Part shown: positions 46,447 to 57,493 of the stretch, in pieces | Numbering within the stretch: position 1 is the first letter of the stretch | How the letters are laid out: every line of letters starts with the position of its first letter | Source: Mycosphaerella arachidis | Taxonomy: Eukaryota; Ascomycota; Dothideomycetes; Mycosphaerellales; Mycosphaerellaceae | Length of the DNA stretch: 64,000 nt | Direction of reading: 5' to 3' | Assembly (NCBI GenBank): GCA_001297265.1 | Contig: LIHB01000098.1 | Coordinates: 36,090-100,089, forward strand | Translations under genes and position numbers: made by a program | The notes under the pieces: generated by a model | Database searches by the model: none | Seen by the model: the letters and a program-made list of their open reading frames with translations, nothing else | Told to the model about the DNA's origin: nothing

Positions 46447-47999
46447 CACGTGGGTTCTTCGAATGTAAGTGAATGCCAAGTAATGGGATAGTTAACTCCA
46501 ACTACATGAGTGAACCCAGTGTCTTCTCATTGCCTTCGGATAGCGACGGCCGAGTCCAACACTCAACCTCCGTCTACACCTAACCGAAATCCTGCACGAG
46601 CGCAGACTGAGAGCGCACCTTGCTAGTGGACCGTGTAGTGTGCACAAAGCCGAGCCGAACAAAGGCTTGAATTCGGTATCCAGTATATAAGCGAGCGCGT
46701 GTTCATGCGCGGTCCAGTAGTCTTGGCTAGCTATTGCCATAGCTAATCAGGCTGTTGTTACAAGGCCGCTGAGACTACCTCCGAGTAGAGATGGGGCTGT
46801 ACGTTCGAGACGAATAGAAAAGACATGTGGGGAAGTATTGACCCCCAAACGGCTAGCATACGTGAAGTACTGCCTTGGAATCCCCTTCTCCGGTTGATTC
46901 ATCGCTTGTGTTCATTCGCAGAAGCATATACTCGCAACGTTGCGTGCGTGGGCAGGCCGCGTATACTAATGTCCTGAACTGAAAGGCAGGCTGGCATGTC
47001 CTAGACCACAGTTCCGCGGATCGAAATTGCCGTGTCATTCATGGTGTCTGCAGCCTGCGAGGTCAGAGCACTGAACAGGAAATGCCACAGTGCTCAACAA
47101 AATGTAGCATAAGTCCAGGCAGGCCGCAACCTCGGTGAAGGCTACACAATGGCCGAGGTAGTTGTTTAACGGGAAGGCAACTCACTATCTAATCCGCCTA
47201 TATAGACGATAGTCCTGCCAGGGTAGCAAGGATAAAGCGGTTTCGAGATCTAGCAATGGTGAGGTCGAGAACCAGGTATTGTTAGGAATAGGTTTTTTAC
47301 TGGCGAAGTCGTCACCTGCGAGTCGTATGGGCCTGTTCCATCATCTTCGCACTGAAAATGTCCATGTCGTATTGACTGAGCTTGTCAACGTGGTCAAGGG
47401 ACACGAATGCTATGTGTGAAAGATCTGCGCATGGATAACTGGGTGACTTCAGCTACAACTCGCACACGTATGCCATCGGCCCTCTAAAGATGCTCCTCAA
47501 GAATATGAAATGGAGTTTCACGGCCGCATATCAGGAAACAGTGGACATGAAGGCAGGGGAAAGATAGGCCTTTGCCATGAACAATCATCTGTGGTACGTT
47601 TCTCTCAACAGGCGATTTCCTGTTTAACCGCAGAAGAAGGCATGCTCGTATGTCGGCAGACGCTGCCCAACAACCGTGTGGCGATTTTTCTGCTCTGCGT
47701 CATCTGCTCGTTGCTTCCGTCCGGTCTATGGGTGTCACCGAGTGAACCCGTGCCCGCTTCGATCCTGGGTTCTGTTCCTGGCTTTGTCTCTGCAGCGATG
47801 TTACCTCTACGTGTTTCCGGATTTGGTAACACCATAAGTGATTCGTGTGGGTTGCAGTCGTGCATGCTATTGGTGGAGACTGCGGCTTACGACACAGCTG
47901 AGGCCCTGCCCAGGCTGCGCAGGTTGAAGATCGGTCGTGTCTGCCGCAGGTACGGATCCGTCACGGATACACTGTTCACGCCTTCTCATTCTCCTAACC
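46447..47999. other. Intergenic stretch, no supported gene
   Basis: Scattered short frames only. Forward frames at 47510-47990 overlap the leader of the next small candidate and have no recognisable content. Confidence 0.4.
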
Positions 48000-48239
48000 A
48001 TGTCCGCTCCTCCCCAGCTCACTCTGCTGGACTGCGCAGACTTGGCAGCACCCCCGTTCCTGCCGACCGGCAGCCGCAGTTCCTTCCGTCGCTTCAAGCC
48101 CACCCAGCCACAAGCTCCTTCTAATCACTCGCGTCCCCAGGTACCAGAAGTGAACAAACTTGTCGAATTCGAGTTGGATTCTTCTGCGAACGTCTTCGCT
48201 GAAGGCGCCGCGCAACTAGAATTCTCGACCGCTTCTTGA
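48000..48239 (+). CDS. Small hypothetical protein
   Basis: ATG at 48000 after a pyrimidine-rich leader (TTCTCATTCTCCTAACC), then 79 codons to TGA. The sequence begins MSAPPQLTLLDCADLA, has a Pro/Arg/Gln-rich middle and an acidic C-terminal part (LVEFELDSSANVFAEG). No family is recognised. The start context and pyrimidine-rich leader favour a real gene, but its length makes chance possible. A GTACCA site at 48140 could be a donor, in which case the 3' end would differ. Confidence 0.42.
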   Translation: MSAPPQLTLLDCADLAAPPFLPTGSRSSFRRFKPTQPQAPSNHSRPQVPEVNKLVEFELDSSANVFAEGAAQLEFSTAS

Positions 48240-48548
48240 GCGATGAGCTTAATGGTGGATTCTTCTTGCTTTGGAGAGGGAGTTCGTGATTGCGGCTGGT
48301 GGTGGAAAGGAGTTACCGTGTTAGCATGGGCATATGTGTAGGCTTGTGGTTTCCTCAAAACAAAGCGTCGATTGAAAGTGTCATCGATGCATGAGATCTG
48401 CGGTTGACGTTGAAAACTCATAGTACTTGCTTATCTGTGATACTGTATATTGGTTTCGCTCTGTCCTCTTGCCAACCGCGTCTGCTCAGTTTCAAGTGAG
48501 GCGATTGTCATGGGGTGGCTGGCGTCGGACTGCTGTATTGTTTGTACA

Positions 48549-49520
48549 TCACACACCCAGATCAGATTCCTCTGCGCGACCTACGTGCGAGCCGGGCCAG
48601 GTCGTGCTCGTGTCGTCCCAACTTAAAGGTTCTCGTACGAAAGCTTGTTGTCGCTCAAGCTGAGAAGCGTAACATATGACCGGTGGGTACAATGGCTCAA
48701 TCGCACGAGACTTCCCGCTCGATAGCGATAGCGGAGCACCCAGCGGCCGCAGAGTGAGGTCACTCGAGACAGAGTCCTTAATGGACGTCTGGACGGTGCT
48801 GCGGGTATCTGCCAGTGGTAATTTGTCCTGCGACGGCTCTGGGTGGATGGCGCGGTACAGTTCCAGATCGCTGCACGACGATGGTTTGACGCTGTCAAGG
48901 GAGGGAAGACGCCTTTGTTTCGCTCTTTGCCGGGTGTGGCCATCTTTGGAGTGAAGCTGAGGATACGGGAAAAAGGCTGCTGGTGCCGATGATGCGCGGA
49001 GCGTAGAGAGCCAGGCTTGGATCGAGGTGACAGAGGTATCGGGGTCAAAGATGGTGCATCCTGTATTGCCAGCATGCGCACGTCTGTTTCCAGGACTGCC
49101 GAAGTCGTCATGGTCGTCGGAACGCCGTTCAACGTAATGCTCGGAGGATGTGCGGCTCTCTACGCCTTCCTGATCCCTTCCACTGCCAAAGGGACTAAAA
49201 GCGCTTTGCAAGTCGGTGGTACCCTCGCTTGTGGGACGAAAGTCGTCGTCGGTTGCATCTTCGCTGCCCTCGATTGACTCTAGATCTTCCTCCGAAGTAC
49301 CGTCGCTGTCACTGTCGCTGTCGCTGTCGCTGCCGCTGTCCCTACCGCTGTCCCTGTCATCTCCCATCTCTTTCATGTCGTGCTCCGCGACAGTCGCGTT
49401 GATGCTGTGCGCCCGAGCATTGCTGCCATTGACACAAATCGCCAACTGTTCCATCAGGCGATCCTCAGTCTCGCGCGCGAGGAGACGGCGAGTGAGTGCA
49501 AGGCTCATCCTTGTCAGCAT
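48549..49520 (-). CDS. Orphan protein with Asp/Ser-rich tract
   Basis: A reverse frame of 323 residues from the first ATG (MLTRMSLALTRRLLARETEDRL); the frame is open a little further upstream, where an exon with branch CACTGAC and acceptor TACAG may exist. The N-terminal 30 residues look amphipathic, possibly a targeting peptide. Residues about 54-89 form an acidic Asp/Ser/Gly tract made by a hexamer DNA repeat (GCTGTC-like on the forward strand, 49303-49355). The middle and C-terminal parts are Ser/Thr/Pro-rich, with few hydrophobic clusters apart from FDPDTSVTSIQAWLSTLRA. It is probably largely disordered. No family is recognised. Copy D of the CCAAT element lies 550 bp upstream. Confidence 0.62.
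   Translation of the reverse strand: MLTRMSLALTRRLLARETEDRLMEQLAICVNGSNARAHSINATVAEHDMKEMGDDRDSGRDSGSDSDSDSDSDGTSEEDLESIEGSEDATDDDFRPTSEGTTDLQSAFSPFGSGRDQEGVESRTSSEHYVERRSDDHDDFGSPGNRRAHAGNTGCTIFDPDTSVTSIQAWLSTLRASSAPAAFFPYPQLHSKDGHTRQRAKQRRLPSLDSVKPSSCSDLELYRAIHPEPSQDKLPLADTRSTVQTSIKDSVSSDLTLRPLGAPLSLSSGKSRAIEPLYPPVICYASQLERQQAFVREPLSWDDTSTTWPGSHVGRAEESDLGV
49303..49355. repeat. Hexanucleotide repeat
   Basis: (TCGCTG/TCACTG/CCGCTG) units in tandem within the acidic tract of the reverse gene; the six-base period preserves the frame as Asp-Ser pairs. Confidence 0.8.
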
Positions 49521-50069
49521 GGTGGCTGTAATCCAGAACAAGGAGTGTCAGTGTCGCGGTCGTGAGTTCGTGTCGAGGTTGCGATGGCACGCGAAGACGA
49601 ATTTCGTGTTTCGTGTGCGAGAAGCGAGGTTGCACCAGGCGATGCAAGATAATGCGCATCGCATCTTGGAGAAGGTTTTCCCGGTCCAGCGCTTGCGCTC
49701 TACTACGGTATACTAATCATTTTCTGTTTCCTTCTCTCTTTCGCGCTGCAGTCGTAGTCGCAACCTCGTCTCCGACTCGGGATCATGGTAGAGCTCGCAG
49801 TATCCTCCTCCATCTTCTCCGTCGCAGAAACCGCTCACTCTCTCAACGTGCGCAGTATCTTCTGGGTCCGGGAGACATGGTACTCCTCATCGATAAGCAA
49901 GACTTCGAGTTGTTGTCGCATTCAGCAGTCACAGCAGTCAGAGCAGTCAGAGCAGTCACAGCCGTCGTCGAAAGAAGACATTATCTTGGGAATTGGTGTG
50001 CGGCTTATAGAGGGAACGACCTCGGTTCTCGGAAGTGGAGTTTCAGCCAACCAGCGCTTCACTGCTCCC

Positions 50070-50119
50070 AGCCAATCATGTCGCATTCTACTAGTGGCTC
50101 ATAATGGCCCACAGCCAAT
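50070..50119 (+). repeat. Dispersed CCAAT-flanked element, copy D
   Basis: AGCCAATCATGTCGCATTCTACTAG, then GGCTCATAATGG, then CCCACAGCCAAT. It lies 550 bp upstream of the reverse gene starting at 49520. Confidence 0.75.
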
Positions 50120-52248
50120 GAGCTCCCTTGAGCCTAGAAGCTTCCACACCTCAGCGACCTACCTTGCTCTACACCTGCATTGATCTCTTCGTCAAGGTAC
50201 GACGTCCACAGTGAGGATAGAGCTGGAAGGCTGATGTGAAGAGAGCTCTGAATCCAGAGAAAAGATAAAGGCGTAGGCCTTACCTTGTACAGGGGCCAAA
50301 GGCTGCAGCTCGTAAGCATTCCCGCAGTAAGAGAAGAGTACGCACAACACCCGGCAGCGCAGGCCGGAAGGGAACGCGGGTATGACGACGAGACCAATGA
50401 GTCAAAGCCACCTCCGTCAATGCGATGGAGATGAGCCGAGCGTGCCATGGGCCTATGGGCGCAGCAGTGCAAGGTAGTCTGTATGAGACGAAGTAGAAAC
50501 TCGTTAAGCCCTTTGAAATTCTCGCGGTGACTGAGCGGGAAGACGAATTGAAAACGAAGAGTGTGCGTGATGGTGAGATACCGTTGGATGAACAATAATA
50601 CCATTGTTGATGGGGTGGTAGGTAATGATGGATTCTGGCCCAGGAAGCCTTGACCGGTAAAGCTGCGGCAACACATTGGACCCTCGGAGCAGTCTCGTTC
50701 GGCGTTGTCGACATTAATGGGGACTTCCTTGATCCCAGTCGCATGTTCTCTCGCTGCTGTTGGAAACTACGATGCTCTCCGACCTGTCGCGTATTCTGCA
50801 GAATGAAATGGAAGGCACTTCATCCAAGGATCTTGCCTACATGACGAAACACATCTCCACTGATTTTGCAGCCCTAGGACGGAGGACTCCGTTGCCTTCA
50901 CTCGTTGAATAGACTGTTGGCACAGATGGGACGGACTCTCGTGTATAGAACGATGTGTGCAGCAGAGGTAACTGCATGGTAGAGAGCAGCAAGGGTTTCA
51001 GAAGCGAGCCACCCTGATACAGACGATAGTAATCAGGAAGGATAGACCATACGGGCGAAGGCCACTGAAGATGCGGCAAAGCAATATCAGGACGGCTGTG
51101 CGGCAGTGACAATTTCCATTTCCTAGATGGGAGGAGGAAGAACTCGATGAAGCCGGAGATGTTGCGATAGCACCGCCTACAAGGTGATAAATCTTGCAGA
51201 TGCTGCTCCAGCATAGTAAAGTCCTCATTTGTGTTGCGAAACATGTTGACATGCGTAAGCATGTCGACGAGTCCGAGGATGTTATTGGGGACATTGAGAG
51301 GCGACTAGACGTGGACGCAGCGTCCGAGTGTAGATCTGGTCGCACGCTAGAGGGTTACAGTTAAGCGGATGTGTAAGGTACGGAGGAAGGATACAACGCG
51401 TGTGGTCTACAGTGGCGATTCCCACAGGTCGACTCTGGGCTATACAGTTGGTTCTGGCCGAGACAGGGTGCCGAAGTCTCCCTTGCGACCTCATTGAGCA
51501 CTATTACATTGACGATCCCCTTTGTCGAGATTATCCATGGCCATTACACACACCAAATCGTAGCCGTGATGACTGAGCCCTAGGATCTGTGATGCTCAGC
51601 ATGTCGAGCGATGTCGCGAAGGCTTGTCAGAAAGATTGTTGAGTTGAACATCGTGGCTCTTAGGCAATGGGACTCGTGCGCTCGCAATGCAGAGCTCCAC
51701 TGTCAAACCCTTCTTCACAAGGTGCAGATGTGCTTGTTGTGACCCTGCTGCTTCGAACCCTCTTGTGCCTGCTAGAGATCACCCGGCTTCTTCTATGCTT
51801 GAGATGAAAGCTCCCACTGTCCGGATGCCGTCTTGAAGGTTCAACTACTTCACGTCTACCTTCTGCAGACCGCTCTGCACACCCTCCTTGCAAAAATACT
51901 CGTAAGGATTACGCTGGAAGATGTCCTCGCTGGCGGCCATGTCTCTATCTCTTCCCACACGCCGTTATGCACGTAGAGGGTCTCTATAAAGGTCGCGCCG
52001 CTCTGAGCATCGAGAGACTTGATTCGGGAGGCGGCTCAGAGCAGCGATATTCGGCGAGGTGCTGCTGTCGTTACCAGTGAGGAAGTGGCTGTTGCTCGCT
52101 TGAAAAGTCTTCCAAGTAGGCGCAACCATCGCTACTGCATGTCTGCCCTCTCCAAGGTTAATGACATGGTACCTGGTACCTGCTCAACTGCCGCCGCACC
52201 TAGTGTAAGCCTCTTCAATGGTCACTTGCCGAATGACTAAGCACTTGA

Positions 52249-52375
52249 TGTGTGGTGTGTGTCTTGATTTGTGTGTCTTGATTTGTGTGTCTACGAAGGT
52301 GGAAGAAAGACCGCTCCATGTAACCAGCTTGTGCAAGGGCCCGGCCTCATGACCTATGCACTTCAATTGAAGCTC
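52249..52375 (+). repeat. Dispersed repeat, first member
   Basis: Shares with 57976-58075 the ordered words TGTGTGGTG, TACGAAGG/GACGAAGGA, AAGAAAGACCGCT, AGCTTGTGC, GGGC and TGACCTAT, with diverged sequence between them. Confidence 0.55.
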
Positions 52376-54719
52376 TGCGCGTACGCATATTCCGCGACCC
52401 ATGCTCGATTCCATTGCTCTGGAACGGCAAACGTCCTTCGTGCGGTCCTTGACGCGCTAGTAACGACTGAAGTTGAACAAGCTCAGTAGGTTGTGTTGGG
52501 CACATTATATCGTCGCATTTCCAGCGCGTGTACTGCTGTAGGAAGAATTCCACTTGGTGATGAAGTGACAGCTGGGTACTGCGAAGTTGCGCCGCTGGGG
52601 AGATTGGTTGCCATTTCAATGGCCTCGAATGCGTTGTGTTTCGGAAGCTGGTGCTGTGATTACAGCTGAGACGTCTGCCCCGATACTTAGGGCGCATTCT
52701 GAGAGGATGGCCCGATGCTATATCAAATTTGGCTGTAAATGGTCTTTCTCAAGGCACGCAGGAAGATGAACTCGACTAACATGTCGACGACACTGTCGTT
52801 GAAAGTTGCTGCTGCTACTGCTGTACCTGCCCTCCGACTCGTCGCTTTTGGCAGGCTGTCCTCGCTATATCTCTTGTTATGCGTCAGGTAGGTCCGAATC
52901 CGCCTGACGATGGGTCAAAGCGCAACGGGGCGACGAGAAGCTGGCGCTCGTTAGCGATACTTCATCTGATCTGACTATACTAGCCGGCAAGACTTGGTCC
53001 ACGACTTACTGCTACAGAGAGCTTTGATGCGCTTGTCAGAAGGCACATTCGGTCTCGATATGGCAGAGGCCGCTTAGCTGCAGGCAAGTTCTATAAGACA
53101 TGTAAAGGTTGAAAGTGTCCAGCTCGAGATGGCCAGTGATTTAGGGCCTGCTGGATCTGTCAAGGCGTACATATCAAAGAGTTACAGAATGACCTGCATA
53201 TGACATAGCTAGGGACAACCTGCACTGCTAGGGAATGCCCAGGCCTGGAGGATGAAGTTTGTGACGGACTAGGGGCACTTGAGCTTGCCTCCTCTTTTTG
53301 GGGAGCGGCCCCGCCCACAAGGCGGGATGCACCTTTAACCTGTATGTGACTAACTTAAGGCGAATACACATGTGCGTGTGTCGATGGTGGGTCTCAGCTC
53401 GCACGAGGTAAGAACGCAGCCCTTGAGAACACGTTCGAGTGCGTGTCGGGTGGTCTCTCTCGATGACAATCGCGCCTACGCCAACGGCTCGAATCTCATT
53501 AGGTAGAGCAATGCAATGGATGCAAGGTGTAGTGTCGAGTCCGGGCGGGGTGTCGTATATTGTTAAAAGATCTCACGGCCACGACACGCTACGATGTCCT
53601 ACTCCACCTTCTACACGCTAAATGCTGCACGTCCAGATCTCTCCCTGCTTCCAGGGTCGCAAGTCATTTTCCCGACCACTCTATTGATATTTGCTAGCTC
53701 GCTGTGACGGCGCACACTAGGTTTGGGCTTCGAAGAGGTATGCTAACACGCAGACGTATAGGCCTTGCATGGGTTTAGGGCCGATGTCACGAAATGGTCA
53801 TAAGTTTGACGGAACCTAGTGCTCCCACCTGGAAAGTACCGTTGAGTGAGGGTTCGCGCTGACGAGGCACGACTATTCTTGTTGATCGCCTTGTAGATGA
53901 TAAGATTGTAGGGATTCATTTTGAGCCGAGCGTTGATTCGGGTGTCTTGTTCGCAGATAAAGGAAGGTATAGTAGTCCCCGAGGAGGTAGTCCTTGTAGC
54001 TTGTAGAAGTAGCGCAAAGCTGTAGAGACACTCTGATGTTGGCCCCACGAGATTTTGTCTCTTATAAATGCTTGCACCCGAGGCATGCAAGGCTACGGCA
54101 GAAGCTGGACTTCAAGGTCAAATAGACGACTAGCGGGTGGTACGTATGTCTCTCGCTAAACACTGGGGAAGGCGCTGACGAGTTGAATCCATCTCGAGGC
54201 TCCCGATGTCGTCCCGTTGCTTTCGCACCTGATGCATGTGGTTTGAAAAATTCTTCAGCGCTGTTGATAGAGGCTTCGAGGCTATTGTCTATGCTCTGCA
54301 AAGTCGGATCAAAGATGTAATGATCAACTCTCATGCCAAAGAGGAACGTAAGCAGTGGCATGCTTCATCAAAAGCGCGATGCAAACATACACGTCAATCG
54401 ACACTGAACCCTACATACGATGTTCGTCTCTGTCTTATCAGATTAGTGCCTAAAGTCGCAGGCAGCGACAAGAATGTGAAACCACATATCAAAAATAAAG
54501 CAGTATGCTCGCGGGAGTCTGAGCAAAAGGACTGCATGCGAACGTGCCAAACTTCCTCGCCGGACCAACCTACACAGACAATGCGAGGAAGTGGCTTCTT
54601 GCCTTACAAAGATTCGCAGGAGTGACTTAGTAGCAGCCTATAGTCCACAAGATGACAAGAACCTTGCGAGTATGCCGCAATGACAGATATTATGGCATTC
54701 CCTGCAACGACACGAGCCG

Positions 54720-55680
54720 CGCAGCTTTCTCCGTGTACATTCGACTCCACCGGTTTCTGTCGTTGCTCGATGGTGGAGTCCTCGTTAATACTGGCCTGTT
54801 AAAGGCTTTGATGTTTCATATACGAAGCTCCCGAAGCATCGCTTCCTTCGCGCTCTGAGGATCTCGCGCTTCGTGCTTCACTAGCTGGCTGTGTATAGCA
54901 ATGACTTTGTTGTCTTGAAGGTTCGTGGTTGCCTACAATTTTCTTCGACAGTCAATGCTCTGGTCCAAGGACATATCCGATAGATTACAGCGAGGAGACT
55001 GAGTGATACGTACCAGGTCGCCAAGGATATTCATCTTTGGACAGTAAATGCGCAATGTGCTGACTTTCTAGGCGAGCTTGTGCAGTCTCACTTCGAGACC
55101 TTCCGGGCTGGTGATTCCATCGCGCTCCCTCGTGTTCTAGGGGCAGCGATGGCATTGAAAGATGACAACAGAGTTGATTCGACGAAGCTGCGGGTCGTGT
55201 CCCAGGAGTCAGCGATGGCATAAAAGATGGCAACTGGGTTGATTCGACGAAGCTGCAGGCCACGGCGAATCGGCCACATGGGACCTTCTATCATCTTGAT
55301 TGCAGCAAGTGCACCGAGCCATGCTCATGCAAAAATCCTGTTCGATATCCCATAGTCAAGGTAGAGGCCTGGGGCAATGGTTAGGCAGGACAAAGATCCT
55401 CAGGTCCTGATCGTGATCGTCGAAGGCCTGAGGCAATAATGGTCTTGGTATTACGACACATGCTTCGACTGGCCGTGAAAAGCCGGGACAAGATCTACGG
55501 GACCATGGAAGAAGCGTGACACGTAAGCGGACCTTGGTGGCATCGTGCAGCGGACCGGTGAAGAAGAGCGGGATGGAAGCGGCTCCAGCAGGACTATCAG
55601 GATGACTTACCGAAGCCAGCCGAGGTGCAGATGCTGAACCAGCATCGAACGTGAAAAATGATCAGGATCCGGTGGCACAG
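54720..55680 (+). pseudogene. Decayed coding frame with transition-type stops
   Basis: From about 54789 a forward frame reads as sensible protein, interrupted by TAG at 54882 and 54981. It is open from 54984 to 55216 (including VAKDIHLWTVNAQCADFLGEL), then shifts by one base inside a 66-bp duplication, and continues (DCSKCTEPCSCKNP, then KVEAWGNG) to TAG at 55382. Beyond that the same frame stays protein-like with further TGA codons. All stops seen are one C-to-T change from CAG or CGA, as expected from mild RIP or CpG decay. The Cys-rich part could bind metal. I do not recognise the family. The order of exons and the true start are unknown, and part of the upstream segment may instead be coded in another frame. 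Confidence 0.42.
55144..55268. repeat. 66-bp direct duplication
   Basis: CAGCGATGGCAT, then GTTGATTCGACGAAGCTGC, begins at 55144 and 55210. The second copy carries a one-base deletion that shifts the reading frame of the surrounding decayed gene. Confidence 0.8.
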
Positions 55681-56896
55681 TTCGCAGCATCGCCTGTGAC
55701 CCTTATCGAAAGGTTGAGCTCCGGGCAACGATAGCCCAGGGGAAAGTGTAGGCGAGAGTTCAATGGTTCGCGTGGATTGTAGAAGGCCCACGGGCGTCAA
55801 TGTGTACCGCTAGGAGTAAGATACGCTGCCATCAGATGTCATCATATGTTGTACCCCCAACTCTCCAAGCAGGGCGCTCTTTGGAGATGGGTGTGTCGGC
55901 GTCAACTGTTTGCGACTCGGACGTGAAGATTCGAGCAGTGAGGTTTCTTGTCCAGCTGTGGCCGACGGATGCTAGTGCCGCGTCATCCGCGGTTGGGGAT
56001 AATTGTGTTGCGGGAGCATGAAGTCAACAGCGGCCAGGAAGTTGCGTAATGCTTGGCTCCAAAAAAGCAGATGTCCGGAAATTCATTGCGATTGGCAGTG
56101 GCAGCTGAAAATTTTGGCATATGCACGAGGGAATTGAGGCTGTGGTCCAGATCTACAGCATCCTCCTGTAGCGGAGTAAGTGCGTCTTTACCGGCCGCTG
56201 TCATCAACTTCGGCTGATTTGCCGGCTAGAAACTGTGGCAGAGATCGTTGCTCCGCTGCAATAACACGGTGTACGTCATTCCTTGTGCTCGCGAAGCATC
56301 GCGCTGGTGGCGGTAACACGGCCAGGGCCAAAGTGGTGTCCTCGGTAAAGGTAATGAAGATACATCGCGATCGTGCTCCTGCGCTGGGCTCTCGATAGTC
56401 GAAGAATCGTGCATCCTTCTATTGCAAGCCTGCATCTTCGCCACCCCGCTTGGCCTGCAGTGGATTATCATCCTCATCTCGGGAAGGTGCGTCGCGATCG
56501 ACATTCCCGTATCGCCGTGCTGCATGCTCTTCGCCGGTTGAGGCAGTGTATCTGCGTCGATAGCCTTGCCTCGCGGCTGTGCAGCGCCATTGATAACCTC
56601 ACTTTGCAGGCGCCCTTCTCCGCCATCGAGATGATCATGCAGTACTTCAGCGACAGATCATTCCGGATCATTGTGTCGCTGTGAAGCCCGCTGATACCTG
56701 CCCGTTGCTGGCAGTCTGATGTTACATCGCCAATACCGGTTTCGCCTCATATCGTGATCCGTGATGGGACCGTCTTTTTGCGTGTGGACTTCCGTCGGTC
56801 AAGATCCACTTGTGACACTTACCAAGTCTCTCCGTGCTTCGAGTGCTGTTCGGTTGACCAAGTCGTTGCATTGGCCTTGGTTGTTTCCTGCCTCCG
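55681..56896. other. Gene-poor stretch, no supported gene
   Basis: Short frames on both strands, for example reverse 56207-55983 and forward 55800-56021, have a plausible composition but no domain and no mutual support. They are probably further decayed coding DNA. Confidence 0.35.
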
Positions 56897-57490
56897 TTAT
56901 GCGCATCTTCTTGAGACTGGCGGCGGGCTCTCTCTTTCGTCTATGTCGATGTCGAGACACGGGCAAGGATGACGTAAATGCCCGAGAAATGACGCAGCGA
57001 AGGGATTGTTAAGGTCCTCGTCGGCAGCCTGTCCACGTAGCTGCCCTGTTTTCCCGAGCCATGCTGAGATATGATCTTCATCATGATTATCATCACAGGT
57101 GTGCTCGTCGCTTACATGTGACTTAAGGTAAGCCGCGTCCTCGGAAGTCTTAATTCTGCCGAAATCACGGAGGGACCTTCGCACCAGTACCGAAAGCGCA
57201 GTGCCTTGTTCCAACCATTCCCAATTAAGATGCATGTCTCTCCAGTCTATGATGGAACTCTCGAGCTCACTAGATATGCACTTTCTAAGCTCGATCGAGT
57301 ACGAGTCCGAGTCATTATCTTCTCCCTTACGAGACTTGCCCGGTCTGGCCTTAGGTTCGTGTTCTTCTGCCTTAAGAACCTCCTGCTGTGAGACTCCCTC
57401 TTCTTCTGCTGACCACGGGCGTTCATCGTCTGGCTCGTGAGAATCGCCTGCAGCGTTCTTAGCTGCGTCTTCCTCTGTCTTAGAAGACTC
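56897..57490 (-). pseudogene. Decayed or partial gene, long acidic open segment
   Basis: The reverse strand is open for 197 codons from just after TAG (57493-57491) to TAA at 56897. It is rich in Glu, Asp, Lys and Ser in its first half (ERPWSAEEEG, KARPGKSRKGEDNDSDS). A balanced part with Trp follows (IIDWRDMHLNWEWLEQG), then LVRRSLRDFGRIKTSED and a His/Asp/Cys-containing tail. Upstream, the same frame stays protein-like through two or three TAG/TAA codons, each one transition from CAG or CAA, and no ATG is found until residue 86 (57235). I read it as an old gene with 5' nonsense mutations, although an unseen 5' exon is possible. No family is recognised. Confidence 0.45.
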
Positions 57491-57493
57491 CTA

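Larger units (their letters stand above)
49521..54719. other. Gene-poor stretch, no supported gene
   Basis: Overlapping frames of 100-180 codons occur around 49560-50740 on both strands but disagree with one another, and none shows a domain. A CAG/TCA-rich repeat lies at 49920-49965. It contains copy D of the CCAAT element and one half of a dispersed pair (52249-52375). From 52800 to 54700 only short frames are seen. Confidence 0.4.

Noticed and set aside
49562..50744. Several overlapping frames of 130-180 codons on both strands
   Set aside because: Mutually incompatible, Ser/Arg/Leu-rich composition, no start context or homologous pattern.
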